The notes below the pieces were generated by a model. That model was given only the letters and a program-made list of their open reading frames with translations, ran no database searches and was not told the origin of the DNA. From assembly GCA_001771065.1 (NCBI GenBank), contig MESQ01000035.1:1-45480 (forward strand): DNA of 45,480 nt. The letters run 5' to 3'. How positions within the stretch are numbered: position 1 is the stretch's first letter; each line of letters begins with the position of its first letter. The position numbers were made by a program, and so were the translations under genes. Positions 1-10,218 of this stretch are shown here, one piece after another. This stretch comes from Burkholderiales bacterium RIFOXYD12_FULL_59_19. GTDB lineage: Bacteria; Pseudomonadota; Gammaproteobacteria; Burkholderiales; Burkholderiaceae_C.

Positions 1-10
1 CCTTTGGTAC

Positions 11-45
11 GTGAACAAGACGGCCCCGACGGGGCGCCAGTTCAC
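11..45. other. Nested inverted repeat downstream of holA
   Basis: GTGAAC at 11-16 pairs with GTTCAC at 40-45 and encloses a GC-rich inner arm (GGCCCC at 22-27 against the GGGGC stretch at 31-35). It lies about 70 nt past the holA stop and has no clear T run on either strand, so terminator function is uncertain. I see no gene in 1-116. Confidence 0.3.
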
Positions 46-116
46 CCATACATCATGACATCTGTTGGTTGACACGGTGCTGACAAGCCGATGTCTGGTG
101 CAGATCAAACCGGTTT

Positions 117-1163
117 TTACACTGCACAGGCCCGACACAGGCGCAGCGCCAACAGCTGCAAGGCCGACCAGGGCGCTGCGGGCCAGTCCGGCCGCTTGAG
201 CCCTTTGACCACACCATCGACCTGATGGGCATCTTGCAAAAAACTGGTCAGGGTCGCAGCGCTCAGGCGCGGCAACACGCGCTCGAACAGGCGCTCTTTG
301 TCGCCCCACACCCGCTGTTCGCGCAAGGCCATGGGCAGGGGGCTGCCCCGCCCAATAGCGTCCTTGACGCGTTTGAGGGCGCGAATATCTTCTGCCAGCG
401 TGTAATGCACCAGCACTTCGGCCTCACCTTCGGCTTGCAGGCCATCGAGCATGCGCTGCACCCGCGCCGTCTGCCCCGCAAGCACGGCCAAGCTCAGCTT
501 GAACACATCAAAACGCGCCACGTTCAGCACCGCAGCCTCGATCTGCTCAAAACGCAATTCACCGGCCGGATGCAACAGTGCCAGCTTCTGGATTTCCTGG
601 TGCGCAGCCAGCAGGTTGCCCTCCACCCGGTCGGCAAAAAACTGCAGCGTGCGCTGGCCTTCCACGCCCGCCACCACGCGCTGGCCCTGGGCCGCCAGGC
701 GCTGGGCAATCCACTGCGGCAGCGCAGCCCGCTCCACCGGGCTCACTTCGAGCGTGACACCCGCTTCGAGCGCGACAAACCAGGCGCTGGCCTTGGTCGT
801 GCGGTCGAGCCGGGGCAGGATCACCAGTGTCAGCACGCTGTCGTTGCCATGCGCCGCCTGCGCCAGCTGTTGCAAGGCGACACTGCCGTCTTTGCCGGGT
901 TTGCCGGACGGAATGCGCAGCTCAAGAATTTGTTTGTCTGAAAACAGGCTCAGGGAGCCCCCGGCTGCGAGCACCTCACTCCAGTCAAAGTGGGCGCCCG
1001 ACACGGTATGGGAACTGCGCTCGGAAAAACCCTGCGCCCGGGCTGCCACACGAATGGTGTCCAGCGCCTCCTGAATCAACAGCGGCTCATCACCATACAA
1101 GGTGTAGAGGCTTTTCAGGCCTTTTTGCAGGTGCGCGGCAAGCGCGGCTGTCTGGATTTGCAT
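117..1163 (-). CDS. holA: DNA polymerase III subunit delta
   Basis: Delta subunit of the clamp loader, which opens the beta sliding clamp and loads it onto primed DNA. The 348-residue product matches the usual HolA length (about 340). It begins MQIQTAALAAHLQKG and carries the family N-terminal pattern LYTLYGDEPLLIQEA around residues 20-34, followed by the extended helical C-terminal region. It is the last gene of a minus-strand run and starts 9 nt after the lptE stop. The order leuS-lptE-holA is the same as in many proteobacteria, which strongly supports the call. Nothing is truncated. Confidence 0.95.
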   Translation of the reverse strand: MQIQTAALAAHLQKGLKSLYTLYGDEPLLIQEALDTIRVAARAQGFSERSSHTVSGAHFDWSEVLAAGGSLSLFSDKQILELRIPSGKPGKDGSVALQQLAQAAHGNDSVLTLVILPRLDRTTKASAWFVALEAGVTLEVSPVERAALPQWIAQRLAAQGQRVVAGVEGQRTLQFFADRVEGNLLAAHQEIQKLALLHPAGELRFEQIEAAVLNVARFDVFKLSLAVLAGQTARVQRMLDGLQAEGEAEVLVHYTLAEDIRALKRVKDAIGRGSPLPMALREQRVWGDKERLFERVLPRLSAATLTSFLQDAHQVDGVVKGLKRPDWPAAPWSALQLLALRLCRACAV

Positions 1164-1172
1164 TGGCCAGCG

Positions 1173-1721
1173 TCAGTCCAGTTGGCCCGGTTGAATGGCG
1201 GCCAACCGGCGCAGGATTTGCTGCACGATGTCGGACTGCATGTCGCGGTAAAGCAGCGCTTCTTCGGCTTCCTTGGCCAGCGCTGCAGTCTCGCTGTAGC
1301 TGATGTCGCGCTGCTGCACAATGTCATCACCCGCGATGATTTCCTTGCCCATGGCGGTGCGTAATTGCAGCCGCACCCGAATGCGCAGTTGCAACTCGCG
1401 CACCTGACCCGAGGAGTTCACGCCGACCACAATTTTTTCGCGCTCTTCGTTGGCCACGGTCAGCACCAGTTGCGCTTGCGTGATGGCGGCATCTGCTGCC
1501 ATCACTTGCACCGCAGAGCCAAAGCTTCGGCGCAGTTCCTGGGCCACAGCGCCACCCGGATGGGGCAGGATGGCGATACGCTGAAAGACAAAAGTCTGAC
1601 TGCCGCGCAGCCGAAAACCACAGCCGGCCAGGCCGATGCTGGCAACTGCCATGCCCGTGAGCTGCAGCACGGCTCGGCGTGTCGTGAAAGTCGGGGCAGC
1701 CAAGGGTTTGCGCGCTACCAT
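1173..1721 (-). CDS. lptE: LPS-assembly lipoprotein LptE
   Basis: Outer-membrane lipoprotein that plugs the LptD barrel and helps deliver lipopolysaccharide to the cell surface. The 182-residue product has a lipobox LAGC (Cys about residue 34) followed by GFRLRG, typical of LptE/RlpB. The signal peptide is unusual in having TTRRAVLQLTG, a twin-arginine-like motif, before the hydrophobic stretch. The ATG at 1719-1721 is 3 nt past the leuS stop, so the gene is surely co-transcribed with leuS and holA. Identification rests on the lipobox, the length, and the leuS/holA neighbours. Confidence 0.92.
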   Translation of the reverse strand: MVARKPLAAPTFTTRRAVLQLTGMAVASIGLAGCGFRLRGSQTFVFQRIAILPHPGGAVAQELRRSFGSAVQVMAADAAITQAQLVLTVANEEREKIVVGVNSSGQVRELQLRIRVRLQLRTAMGKEIIAGDDIVQQRDISYSETAALAKEAEEALLYRDMQSDIVQQILRRLAAIQPGQLD

Positions 1722-1724
1722 GGC

Positions 1725-4424
1725 TTACAGCACCAGATTGACCAGACGACCGGGCACCACAATCACTTTCTTGGGTGCCGCGCCGTTGGCTATTTTCTGG
1801 AACATCTCATGGGCCAGGGCGGCCTGCTCGATAACGGCCCGGTCAGCACGGGTAGAAACCAGAATCGACCCACGTAGTTTGCCGTTCACCTGCAGCATGA
1901 GTTCGATCTCGTCTTGCACCAGCGCCTCAGAATCGACCTGGGGCCAGGGTGCGTCGAGCAAATCACCCATGGCTGCGGCATAACCCAGCTCGGACCACAG
2001 GGTATGGGCAATATGCGGTGTGGCCGGGTACAGGCAGCGCAGCAAGATGCCAAAACCCTCAATCTGCGCAACTTGCGCCCCCGCAGTATCGACCGCCTTG
2101 AAGTCCTCCAATGCGTTGATCATTTTCATGGCACCGCTGACCACGGTGTTGTACTGCATGCGCTGGTAGTCGTAATCGACCTGCTTGAGCACGGTGTGGA
2201 TCTCCAGGCGCAGGGCCTTGGCCTCTTTGCCAAACGCCACCGATTTCAGGCGGTCTGCAGACACCAGACTTGCGCTGATGGTGTCAGCAGAACTGGCAGA
2301 CAGCTTGACACCAAAGTTCCAGACCCGGCGCAAAAAGCGGTAACTGCCTTCGACCGCAGCGTCGTTCCACTCTAGCGTGGCCTCGGGCGGCGCCGTGAAC
2401 ATGGTGTACAGGCGCGCCGTGTCGGCACCGTATTTTTCGATCAGGTCCTGCGGGTCAACGCCGTTGTTCTTCGACTTGGACATGGTACCAATGCCCTCAT
2501 AGTCGATGGCGGTGCCCACCGGCAGGTCTCCCACGGCGTTTTTAAGTTTGGCACCCGTTACCTTGCCGACCTCGTCAAAGACATGCTCGACATCATGCGG
2601 CCAGAAGTAGTCCTTGCCACCCTTGTCGGTGCGGCGCGAGTAAATGTGGTTGAGCACCATGCCCTGGGTCAGCAGCTTGGTGAAGGGCTCGTCGATCTTG
2701 ACCAGCCCCAGGTCACGCATCACCTTGGTCCAGAAACGTGCATACAAGAGGTGCAGGATGGCGTGCTCGATACCGCCTATGTACTGGTCCATCGGCATCC
2801 AGTAGTCAGCGCCCCCGGCCACCATGGCGTCGCTGTTGTTCGGGTCGCAGTAGCGCATGAAGTACCAGGAACTGTCGACAAAGGTGTCCATGGTGTCGGT
2901 TTCGCGTCGCGCAGCCTTGCCGCAGATCGGGCAGGTGACACCGGCGTGGAAGCCTTCGTGCTTGTGCAGCGGGTTGCCGGAACCGTCCGGAATACAGTCC
3001 TGCGGCAGCACCACGGGCAGGTCTTTTTCAGGCACCGGCACGGCACCGTGCTCGGCGCAATGGATGATCGGGATCGGCGTGCCCCAATATCGCTGGCGGC
3101 TCACACCCCAGTCACGCAGGCGCCAGGTCACTTTCTTCTCGCCCAGGCCCAGCGCCGCCAGGTCAGAGGCGACCGCATCGACGCAATCCCTGAATTTCAG
3201 GCCGTCATACTTGCCGGAATGGATGGCGATGCCCTTGCCTTTTTCTGCATACCAGTCGTACCAGACGGCCGTGTCAAAGACCTCCGAATTCACCGCCACC
3301 ACCGGCTTGATCGGCAAGGCATATTTCAGGGCAAAGGCAAAGTCGCGCTCGTCATGCGCCGGCACACCCATCACGGCCCCGTCGCCATAACTCATCAGCA
3401 CGTAATTGCCAACCCAAACCGCCACTTGATCACCCGTCAGCGGGTGGGTGACAAACAGGCCCGTGGCCATGCCTTTTTTCTCTTGTGTGGCGAGTTCGGC
3501 TTCGGTGGTGCCGCCATGCGCGCAGTTTTGAATGAATGCGGCCAGCGCCGGGTTGCTGGCTGCCGCGTGCGTGGCCAGCGGGTGCTCGGCCGCCACGGCA
3601 CAGAAAGTCACGCCCATGATGGTGTCGACGCGGGTGGTAAACACATCCATGCGGCCATTACCAATCAACGCACCCGACGCGTCTTTCACCTCATGGGTGA
3701 AGGCAAAACGCACGCCCTCACTCTTGCCGATCCAGTTCTCCTGCATCAGCTTGACGCGTTCGGGCCAGCCCGGCATCTTGTCGCCGGTCACGTTGGCCAG
3801 CAGTTCCTTGGCGTAATCGGTAATCTTGAGGTAGTAGCCCGGAATCTCGCGCTTTTCCACCACGGCGCCGGTGCGCCAGCCCTTGCCGTCAATGACCTGC
3901 TCGTTGGCCAGCACGGTCATGTCAACCGGGTCCCAGTTGACGATCTGGGTCTTGCGGTAGGCAATGCCTTTTTCGAGCATCTTCAAAAACAGCCACTGGT
4001 TCCACTTGTAATACTCGGGCGTGCAGGTGGCCACCTCACGGCTCCAGTCGATAGCCAGGCCCATGGCCTGCATTTGCTGCTTCATGTAGGCGATGTTCTC
4101 AAACGTCCACTGCGCCGGCGGCACACCGTTTTTGAGCGCCGCGTTTTCTGCCGGCAGACCAAACGCATCCCAGCCCATCGGCATCAGCACGTTGTTGCCC
4201 TGCATGCGCAACTGGCGCGCCAGCATGTCGTTGATGGTGTAGTTGCGCACGTGGCCCATGTGTAACTTGCCGCTGGGGTAAGGCAGCATGGAGCAGGCGT
4301 AAAACTTCTTTTTGGGCTTGCCGTTGACATCTAGCGCGTTGTCAGACACGCGGTAAGCGTCTATGGCGCTCCAATGGGCCTGGGCGGCGGGTTCAACCTC
4401 AAGGTGTTGGTATTTGTCTTGCAT
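1725..4424 (-). CDS. leuS: Leucyl-tRNA synthetase
   Basis: Class I aminoacyl-tRNA synthetase that charges tRNA-Leu, with a CP1 editing domain that hydrolyses mischarged tRNA. The HIGH motif appears as HMGH at about residues 55-58 (context [16 protein letters not shown]). The KMSKS loop is TMSKSKNNG around residue 640, with the insertion-type editing domain between them and an anticodon-binding C-terminal region. I chose the ATG at 4422-4424 ([15 protein letters not shown]), giving 899 residues. An in-frame codon at 4445 would add seven residues (MPHFQIV) absent from typical family N-termini. First gene of leuS-lptE-holA; exbD lies 53 nt upstream. Confidence 0.97.
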   Translation of the reverse strand: MQDKYQHLEVEPAAQAHWSAIDAYRVSDNALDVNGKPKKKFYACSMLPYPSGKLHMGHVRNYTINDMLARQLRMQGNNVLMPMGWDAFGLPAENAALKNGVPPAQWTFENIAYMKQQMQAMGLAIDWSREVATCTPEYYKWNQWLFLKMLEKGIAYRKTQIVNWDPVDMTVLANEQVIDGKGWRTGAVVEKREIPGYYLKITDYAKELLANVTGDKMPGWPERVKLMQENWIGKSEGVRFAFTHEVKDASGALIGNGRMDVFTTRVDTIMGVTFCAVAAEHPLATHAAASNPALAAFIQNCAHGGTTEAELATQEKKGMATGLFVTHPLTGDQVAVWVGNYVLMSYGDGAVMGVPAHDERDFAFALKYALPIKPVVAVNSEVFDTAVWYDWYAEKGKGIAIHSGKYDGLKFRDCVDAVASDLAALGLGEKKVTWRLRDWGVSRQRYWGTPIPIIHCAEHGAVPVPEKDLPVVLPQDCIPDGSGNPLHKHEGFHAGVTCPICGKAARRETDTMDTFVDSSWYFMRYCDPNNSDAMVAGGADYWMPMDQYIGGIEHAILHLLYARFWTKVMRDLGLVKIDEPFTKLLTQGMVLNHIYSRRTDKGGKDYFWPHDVEHVFDEVGKVTGAKLKNAVGDLPVGTAIDYEGIGTMSKSKNNGVDPQDLIEKYGADTARLYTMFTAPPEATLEWNDAAVEGSYRFLRRVWNFGVKLSASSADTISASLVSADRLKSVAFGKEAKALRLEIHTVLKQVDYDYQRMQYNTVVSGAMKMINALEDFKAVDTAGAQVAQIEGFGILLRCLYPATPHIAHTLWSELGYAAAMGDLLDAPWPQVDSEALVQDEIELMLQVNGKLRGSILVSTRADRAVIEQAALAHEMFQKIANGAAPKKVIVVPGRLVNLVL

Positions 4425-4477
4425 AACAATCTGAAAATGCGGCACGTGCGCCGCAATGGCCTAAGTAGGGGTGGATT

Positions 4478-4909
4478 TTAGGGTTTGGCAGCAGGTGCCG
4501 GCGCATCGGCCACAAAACCAATGCGACTCAATCCCGCAGTTTGGGCTGCGCCCATGACTTCAACGATGCGGCCGTAGGGCACAGTTTTGTCGGCACGTAG
4601 CAAAACTTCGGTCTGCGGATTGGCCTGGGCCAACAACTGAAGCTGGCGCACCAGTTCGTCCAGGGCCACAACCCGGTCTTGCAGGTAGGTCTGGCCGACA
4701 GCGTCCACCACCACGGTCACCGACTGGGGTGCATCACCTGCCTTGGCTGCCTCGGTGGTGGGCAAATCCAGCTTGATGGAGCTCGCCAGCAGCGGTGCGG
4801 TGATGATGAAGATCACCACCAGCACCAGCATCACGTCAATCAACGGCGTCATGTTGATGTCGCTCATGGGCGATGCGCCCAAGGAACGGTCCAAACGGCC
4901 AAACGACAT
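4478..4909 (-). CDS. exbD: ExbD/TolR biopolymer transport protein
   Basis: Stator partner of ExbB (or TolQ) that converts proton-motive force into work on TonB- or TolA-type proteins. The 143-residue protein has the family layout: a short cytoplasmic N-terminus, SDINMTPLIDVMLVLVV with the proton-conducting Asp at about residue 25, one transmembrane helix to about residue 43, then a periplasmic domain. It starts 8 nt after the exbB stop. No tonB, tolA or tolB is adjacent, so ExbD versus TolR cannot be settled; ExbD is the commoner name for this unlinked pair. Confidence 0.9.
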   Translation of the reverse strand: MSFGRLDRSLGASPMSDINMTPLIDVMLVLVVIFIITAPLLASSIKLDLPTTEAAKAGDAPQSVTVVVDAVGQTYLQDRVVALDELVRQLQLLAQANPQTEVLLRADKTVPYGRIVEVMGAAQTAGLSRIGFVADAPAPAAKP

Positions 4910-4917
4910 GGCAGGGC

Positions 4918-5568
4918 TTAGAGCGCAGGCGCCCCGGTGCTGCCGAGTTCGCGCAGGTCGCGGGCAAAACCTTCGAGTTCTGCCTCCAGGCGCGCCACCG
5001 CGCGACCCAACACGTTGTAGGCCAGCACGGCAGGAATGGCCACGACCAAACCCGCCGCCGTCATGATCAGCGACTCACCCACCGGGCCGGAAATTTTGTC
5101 AATGGTGACCTGACCCGCACTGGCAATACCGATCAGTGCATGGTAGATGCCCCACACGGTGCCCAGCAGTCCGACAAAAGGCGCTGTGGCACCGACCGTG
5201 GCCAGCAAGACCTGACCATGCTGGAGTTTGGCGAGCGCGGCGTGCAAGGCGTTACGCAGCACGCGGGTCAGCTGTTGGGCGCGGTCGCCAGCACTGGCCA
5301 GGGTTTGACTGGCTTCGAGCCGGGTTGCCTGCACCATCGGCAGCACCAGCGACTCGCGGTCAAATGCCTTGATTTTTTGCATCGCATCAGCCACTGTGCC
5401 CGATTGCCAAAAAGCCGCAATACAACGCGCCACATCCACATTGGCACGGCGCAGCAGCCAAGCTTTCCACACGATGACGACCCAACTGGCCACCGACATG
5501 GCCAGCAGCAGCAGTGCCACCAGGCGTGCCAGCACATCACCCTGCAGAAACAACTGCGCCAGATTCAT
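4918..5568 (-). CDS. exbB: ExbB/TolQ/MotA proton-channel family protein
   Basis: Integral-membrane channel subunit that assembles around ExbD and energises outer-membrane processes. The 216-residue product has an N-terminal membrane helix (residues about 10-36), a long cytoplasmic segment, and two further helices. The conserved MotA/TolQ/ExbB stretches are visible: [20 protein letters not shown], then [20 protein letters not shown]. Its ATG at 5566-5568 overlaps the dapB stop as ATGA, so translation is probably coupled. It forms a pair with exbD. Confidence 0.92.
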   Translation of the reverse strand: MNLAQLFLQGDVLARLVALLLLAMSVASWVVIVWKAWLLRRANVDVARCIAAFWQSGTVADAMQKIKAFDRESLVLPMVQATRLEASQTLASAGDRAQQLTRVLRNALHAALAKLQHGQVLLATVGATAPFVGLLGTVWGIYHALIGIASAGQVTIDKISGPVGESLIMTAAGLVVAIPAVLAYNVLGRAVARLEAELEGFARDLRELGSTGAPAL

Positions 5569-6380
5569 TTGAGCTTGAGGACGTCGGCCATGTCATACAG
5601 GCCACTTGTGCGGCCGCTCAAAAACCGCACGGCGCGCAAGCTGCCCTGGGTATAAGAGACACGGCTGGAAGACTTGTGGCTGATCTCGATACGCTCGCCG
5701 ATACCCGCAAACAGCACGGTGTGGTCACCCACAATGTCGCCGCCGCGAATGGTGGCAAAACCAATGCTGGACGGATCACGTTCACCGGTGACACCATGCC
5801 GGGCGTAGACGGCGCAGTCGTTCAGGTCGCGATCAAGCGCCGAGGCGATGACTTCGCCCATCTTCAAGGCGGTGCCCGAGGGAGCATCGACCTTGTGGCG
5901 ATGATGGGCTTCGATGATCTCAATGTCATACCCGGTGTTGAGCGCCTTGGCCGCCATTTCCAGCAATTTGAGGGTGACGTTGACACCCACACTCATGTTG
6001 GGTGCCATGACGATGGCAATGTCTTTGGCCGCCTCGGCAATTTGCAGCTTTTGATCTTCGCTCAACCCGGTGGTGCCAATGACGGCGTTCACCCCCAGTT
6101 CGCGACAGACCTGCAAATGCGCCAGCGTGCCCTCGGGGCGGGTGAAGTCGATCAGGGCCTGGGCGTGGTTCAGACCGGTGTGCAGGTCAGCGCTGATGGC
6201 AATGCCGCTGCTCAGGCCGAAGCTTGCTGCCGGGTCCATGCCAACAGCCGGGCTGGTGGCTACATCCAGGGCGCCGCTGAGCTGGCAATCGTCAGCGCGG
6301 CAAATGGCCTCAATCAGCATGCGGCCCATGCGGCCGCTGGCACCTGCCACACAAATGCGGTGAAGTGAAGAATCAGTCAT
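5565..6380 (-). CDS. dapB: 4-hydroxy-tetrahydrodipicolinate reductase
   Basis: NAD(P)H-dependent reductase of the diaminopimelate/lysine pathway. The N-terminal Rossmann motif is [11 protein letters not shown]. The catalytic and substrate-binding region is [18 protein letters not shown], with the paired His and the Lys characteristic of DapB. An ATG at 6378-6380 ([13 protein letters not shown]) gives 271 residues, normal for the family; an in-frame TTG two codons upstream is less likely. It lies 14 nt after bamE and overlaps exbB by 4 nt, an order (bamE-dapB-exbBD-leuS) I infer is an operon. Confidence 0.95.
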   Translation of the reverse strand: MTDSSLHRICVAGASGRMGRMLIEAICRADDCQLSGALDVATSPAVGMDPAASFGLSSGIAISADLHTGLNHAQALIDFTRPEGTLAHLQVCRELGVNAVIGTTGLSEDQKLQIAEAAKDIAIVMAPNMSVGVNVTLKLLEMAAKALNTGYDIEIIEAHHRHKVDAPSGTALKMGEVIASALDRDLNDCAVYARHGVTGERDPSSIGFATIRGGDIVGDHTVLFAGIGERIEISHKSSSRVSYTQGSLRAVRFLSGRTSGLYDMADVLKLK

Positions 6381-6394
6381 GGTCAATAGCCGCG

Positions 6395-6937
6395 TCAGTT
6401 GGCGCTCTTTTCCAGCGGCGGGTAACTTGCCGGCAAGGGCGGCAAGACGCTGGACGCAGCGGCCTGCGGCGCAACGGCGGAAGCCTGGAGGCTCTCCGGC
6501 GTCATTTCCAGCACAGGAACGGCACCGCTTTTGCGACCTGAGTCGAGTGAGGCAACAAACTCAGCCTCACTGGGCAAGGCATCCGCTTCAATCCGGGTCA
6601 GACGATCACCCTGGAAAAACACGGTCACCCGGCGCGCCTGCGGCGCTACGCCCTGGCGCTTGAAGGTAAACACATAGTCCCAGCGGTCGGCATGAAAAAC
6701 ACTGACCAGCAGCGGCGTACCCAGTATGTCACGCACCTGCACACGGCTCATGCCTTCCTTGATGGCGGCGGCTTGCTCACGCGAGACAAAATTGCCTTGC
6801 ACAATGTCCATCTTGTAGGGGGTGACCACACTGACCATGCGACTACTGGCCTGGTCCAGGCTGCCACAGGCGGCGAGACTGAGCAGCAGAAAGCCGAACA
6901 AACTCAAGCGAAAAGAACGATGCAGAGACTTGGACAT
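6395..6937 (-). CDS. bamE: Outer-membrane assembly lipoprotein BamE (SmpA/OmlA)
   Basis: Lipoprotein of the BAM complex that inserts beta-barrel proteins into the outer membrane. Starting at the ATG at 6935-6937 ([15 protein letters not shown]) gives 180 residues with a signal peptide ending in lipobox LAAC (Cys about 24). The BamE fold follows: [21 protein letters not shown], then a [10 protein letters not shown] segment and [11 protein letters not shown]. Proteins of this family are often 110-180 residues; here a Pro/Ala-rich tail of about 50 residues extends past the domain. The open frame continues upstream to 7036, but that leader has no signal peptide and overlaps hprK. Confidence 0.92.
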   Translation of the reverse strand: MSKSLHRSFRLSLFGFLLLSLAACGSLDQASSRMVSVVTPYKMDIVQGNFVSREQAAAIKEGMSRVQVRDILGTPLLVSVFHADRWDYVFTFKRQGVAPQARRVTVFFQGDRLTRIEADALPSEAEFVASLDSGRKSGAVPVLEMTPESLQASAVAPQAAASSVLPPLPASYPPLEKSAN

Positions 6938-7022
6938 GGGCTCATTGGGTAGCAAAGAATCGGATGATTGTACCGGGTACCCCGTGGGGTCATCGGCGGC
7001 AGCCGAGCCCATGCCCCTGCTG

Positions 7023-7973
7023 TCAGCTGCTCTCATTCATCGCCAGCCGATGACGCTCGACAAAGTCCTTGTAGGTGTCGACGCCGCGCATCTGCAAAAT
7101 CGTGTTACGCACGGCTGCCTCGACCAGCACGGCAATATTGCGCCCTGCCACCACCTGGATCACCACTTTACGCACCGGTACATCAAGCACGTCCTGCATC
7201 AGGGGCTCGTAAGGAATACGCTCGTAATCGCGTTCCATGGTCTCGCGGCGTACCAGATGAACAATGAGTTGCAGGCGTTTCTTGCGACGCACCGCGGTTT
7301 CACCAAAGATGCCGCGGATATCGAGCAGGCCGATACCACGCACTTCGAGCAAATTAAGCAGCAGCTCGGGACAACGCCCCTCAATCGTGTCCTGGTTGAT
7401 GCGGTACAGGTCAACGGCATCATCAGCGACCAGGCCGTTGCCGCGCGAGATCAGCTCCAGCCCCAATTCACTTTTCCCCAGGCCCGACTCGCCGGTGATG
7501 AGTACACCCAGGCCCAGGATGTCCATGAACACGCCATGCATGGTGCAGCGGTCGGCAAAATGCTTGGACAAATAAGCACGCAGCACGTCAATGACAAAGG
7601 CTGACGAGCCATCCGTCGCGAACATCGGAATCTGGGCCCGCTCACACATGGAGGTCAGCCCGGCCGGGGCATTTTGACCATCGGCCAGCACCAGCACCGG
7701 GGGCTCCAGTGTCACGATGCGGGCGATACGGCGCGCGCAATCGTCAGGCGTTGCGTTGACCAGGTAAGCCACCTCACGCTCGCCCAGGATCTGCACGCGG
7801 TAAGGATGAATGTAATTCAGGTAACCCACCAGATCGGCGCCAGAACGGGCGGCGCGTACCGCCACTTCGTCAAAGCGCCGCTCGGACGCGCCGAGGCCGG
7901 CCACCCACTCCCAGCGCAAGCTGGCACGAAATGCCTCAAACAGAACGTCGGCACTGATGACATTGGGTTTCAT
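7023..7973 (-). CDS. hprK: HPr kinase/phosphorylase
   Basis: Bifunctional serine kinase/phosphorylase acting on the PTS phosphocarrier HPr. The P-loop is [18 protein letters not shown] (about residues 153-170), and the HPrK signature region lies around [16 protein letters not shown]. Its length of 316 residues is normal. In betaproteobacteria this enzyme sits with ptsN and links PTS phosphorylation state to global control rather than sugar uptake. It starts 47 nt after ptsN and is probably in one transcript with it. Confidence 0.95.
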   Translation of the reverse strand: MKPNVISADVLFEAFRASLRWEWVAGLGASERRFDEVAVRAARSGADLVGYLNYIHPYRVQILGEREVAYLVNATPDDCARRIARIVTLEPPVLVLADGQNAPAGLTSMCERAQIPMFATDGSSAFVIDVLRAYLSKHFADRCTMHGVFMDILGLGVLITGESGLGKSELGLELISRGNGLVADDAVDLYRINQDTIEGRCPELLLNLLEVRGIGLLDIRGIFGETAVRRKKRLQLIVHLVRRETMERDYERIPYEPLMQDVLDVPVRKVVIQVVAGRNIAVLVEAAVRNTILQMRGVDTYKDFVERHRLAMNESS

Positions 7974-8020
7974 GACAGACGCTCCGGCTCAAAATTGTCC
8001 AGGAAGAGCACAGTAAAGGC

Positions 8021-8479
8021 TCAGGCCGGCTGCCAGTTGGCAATACGCTGATAAAGTGCAGCGGCATCTTGAACTGTCAGGAGCTGCTCGCGCAAGGCGG
8101 CATCACTGAGCATTTCCGCAATTTCCGACAAAATTTCCAGATGTTTTTGGGTTGCAGCCTCTGGCACCAACAAAAAAATCATCAGGCCAACCGCCTGTTC
8201 ATCGGGAGAATCAAAGCCAATGGGCTGCGCCAACTGGATGACTGCCGCCATGGGCGCCTTGAGACCCTTGATGCGACCATGTGGAATGGCCACACCATGC
8301 CCCAGACCAGTCGAACCCAGGCGTTCTCTTGAAAAAAGGCTGTCAGTGACCAACGCGCGACTCAGACCGTGCAAATTTTCAAACAACAAGCCGACCTCTT
8401 CAAAGGCTCTTTTTTTACTTGAAACGTCCACTTGGACCAGTACTTGTTCAGCCGAAAGGATGGAGGCGAGTCGATTCAT
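8021..8479 (-). CDS. ptsN: Nitrogen-regulatory PTS protein EIIA-Ntr
   Basis: EIIA domain of the nitrogen PTS, a phospho-signalling protein that controls potassium and nitrogen/carbon functions rather than transporting sugar. The phosphorylated His lies in GLGHGVAIPHGRIKGL. Using the ATG at 8477-8479 (MNRLASILSAEQVLVQVD) gives 152 residues, the usual size; the frame stays open upstream to 8533 without a good site. It lies between hpf and hprK, as is common in betaproteobacteria, though rpoN is not beside it in this window. Confidence 0.95.
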   Translation of the reverse strand: MNRLASILSAEQVLVQVDVSSKKRAFEEVGLLFENLHGLSRALVTDSLFSRERLGSTGLGHGVAIPHGRIKGLKAPMAAVIQLAQPIGFDSPDEQAVGLMIFLLVPEAATQKHLEILSEIAEMLSDAALREQLLTVQDAAALYQRIANWQPA

Positions 8480-8514
8480 GATGGTCTTTGAAGGTGCGCG
8501 ATAAAAATTTGGCA

Positions 8515-8546
8515 CAAAAAAAGCCGCACGCACTTGCGGGCGGCTT
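8515..8546 (-). terminator. Rho-independent terminator after hpf
   Basis: AAGCCGC at 8521-8527 pairs with GCGGCTT at 8540-8546, with further pairing inside the loop. On the minus strand the hairpin is followed by a run of seven T (A run at 8514-8520 plus the stem edge). It lies between hpf and the ptsN start and would limit read-through from hpf. Confidence 0.75.
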
Positions 8547-8559
8547 GTCAGATTTTAAA

Positions 8560-8889
8560 TTACATCAAGCGCTTGGGCGCGTCATGATGGTGGGATTGCA
8601 AACGGTCCTTGTGGCGCACCACCTGGCGGTCAAGCTTGTCAACCAGTTCATCCACTGCAGCATAGAGGTCAGCATGGGCGCTTTCGGCAAACAACTCGAT
8701 GCCCTTGATGTAAATATTACATTCCGCTTTTTGCCGACGTTCCTTTTCTTTGATGTTTTCCAGAGTCAGCAACACTTTGACGTCCACCACTTGGTCAAAA
8801 TGCCGCTTAATCCGATCCAGCTTGCTGGTCACGTAACTGCGTAAGGCAGGGGTTACTTCCAAATGGTGACCGCTGATCGTCAAGTTCAT
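8560..8889 (-). CDS. hpf: Short ribosome hibernation-promoting factor
   Basis: Binds the 30S decoding region and promotes ribosome dimerisation and hibernation in stationary phase. The 109-residue product starts [20 protein letters not shown] and has the family core [17 protein letters not shown] and [19 protein letters not shown]. It is the short HPF form, lacking the C-terminal dimerisation domain of long HPF. A strong ribosome-binding site (AGGAGG, 7 nt upstream) precedes the ATG at 8887-8889. It is first of hpf-ptsN-hprK. Confidence 0.95.
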   Translation of the reverse strand: MNLTISGHHLEVTPALRSYVTSKLDRIKRHFDQVVDVKVLLTLENIKEKERRQKAECNIYIKGIELFAESAHADLYAAVDELVDKLDRQVVRHKDRLQSHHHDAPKRLM

Positions 8890-9231
8890 AAAAGCCTCCT
8901 AAAGCTCTTGGGTGTAAAAGTTGCCAACCACGCTGGCAACCGGAAAAATGCGTCGTCAAATCATGATACTGACTATGCCCCCGGTTGACGCAATTTGCAA
9001 TTCATTTTTCATGATGCAATGCAACATACTCTGGTCTTGGGGGCACGTCTATTGGTGCAGTGCGTGCTGCAATGCGATAATCTCAAAGATCGAATGAATG
9101 CATTCTTGACTGGTCGCGCTGCCCTTAAACGTCCCCATTTGCCGGTTTTCAATACGCCACAGCGCCTTTGGGCTTGCGCGCCACCCACCCGACATAACAC
9201 CTGATAACCTACCTCTTTTGGGAGTGAGCGC
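8890..9231. other. Divergent intergenic region between hpf and corA
   Basis: 342 nt with no gene I can support. It must hold the promoters of hpf (minus) and corA (plus). A 7-bp inverted repeat, GTTGCCA at 8920-8926 with TGGCAAC at 8934-8940, lies in the hpf leader. I saw no convincing sigma-54 box or M-box-like Mg riboswitch in front of corA. Confidence 0.5.
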
Positions 9232-10218
9232 ATGCTCAATATCTTCACCCTCGCCAACGGCCGCCTGTTTCAGGAAGAGATTGAGTCGCTTGAAGAGCTG
9301 TCACGCTTTCAGCCGATCTGGGTTGACCTGGAGTCGCCCACACTCGATGAAAAGCGGTGGATCAAGCAGTATTTTGGTTTATCGATCCCTGAAGACGCGA
9401 TGGACGAGGACATTGAAGAGTCCGCCCGTTTCTACAAGGAAGACAACGGAGAATTACACATCCGCAGCGACTTTTTGGTAGCCGATGACGATGAGCCGCA
9501 CACGGTACGGGTGGCGTTTATTCTGAACCTGGTCAATGAAGAGCTCAAAAGCAAAGGTGTCCTGTTTTCGATTCACGACGAAGACGTACCGGTCTTTCGG
9601 TTGTTGCGGATGCGTGCCCGGCGCGCACCCGGCCTGATTGAAGATGCCAAAGAGGTGCTACTCAAGCTGTTTGACGCCGATGCCGAGTACTCGGCAGACA
9701 CGCTCGAAGAAATTTATGACGAGCTGGAAAAAGCCAGCGCCAAGGTGTTGTCGGGTGATGTGACCGACGCCCTGGCCGGCGAAGTGCTGGGCGCTATTGC
9801 GCGCCACGAGGACATGAACGGTCGTATTCGGCGCAACGCCATGGACACCCGGCGTGCGGTGAGCTTCATGATGCGCAGCAAAATGCTCAACAGCGAACAG
9901 TTTGAAGATGCCCGGCAAATATTGCGAGACATTGATTCTCTCGACTCACATACCGCCTTTTTGTTTGACAAGATCAACTTTTTGATGGATGCCACAGTCG
10001 GCTTTATCAACATCAACCAGAACAAGATCATCAAGATTTTCTCGGTGGCCAGCGTGGCTTTACTACCCCCGACCCTCATTGCCAGTCTGTACGGCATGAA
10101 CTTCAAGTTCATGCCCGAGCTCGACTGGGCCATGGGTTACCCCTACGCCTTGGGTCTGATGCTGGCCAGCGCCCTGGTGCCCATGTGGTACTTCAGAAAA
10201 CGCGGCTGGCTCAAATAG
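9232..10218 (+). CDS. corA: CorA-family magnesium transporter
   Basis: Pentameric inner-membrane channel for Mg2+ and some divalent metals. The 328-residue product has a large acidic cytoplasmic domain, then two C-terminal transmembrane helices. The signature GMN lies in SLYGMNFKFMPELDW, just after the first helix (VASVALLPPTLIASLYGMN). The C-terminus YFRKRGWLK is typical. The ATG at 9232 follows a GGGAGTGAGCGC ribosome-binding region. The stop codon directly abuts the stop codon of the convergent mtnN gene. Confidence 0.95.
   Translation: MLNIFTLANGRLFQEEIESLEELSRFQPIWVDLESPTLDEKRWIKQYFGLSIPEDAMDEDIEESARFYKEDNGELHIRSDFLVADDDEPHTVRVAFILNLVNEELKSKGVLFSIHDEDVPVFRLLRMRARRAPGLIEDAKEVLLKLFDADAEYSADTLEEIYDELEKASAKVLSGDVTDALAGEVLGAIARHEDMNGRIRRNAMDTRRAVSFMMRSKMLNSEQFEDARQILRDIDSLDSHTAFLFDKINFLMDATVGFININQNKIIKIFSVASVALLPPTLIASLYGMNFKFMPELDWAMGYPYALGLMLASALVPMWYFRKRGWLK

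Noticed and set aside
2583..4265. Plus-strand open frame of 560 codons opposite leuS
   Set aside because: Antisense shadow of a high-GC gene; His/Val/Gly-rich with no domain. The long frames at 20543-22480 and 14685-15905 are of the same kind.
6938..7036. Longer N-terminus for BamE
   Set aside because: It would add 33 residues before the signal peptide and overlap hprK; the ATG at 6935-6937 gives a proper lipoprotein signal.
8890..9231. Mg-sensing riboswitch before corA
   Set aside because: I could not find the conserved M-box or mgtA-type leader elements.
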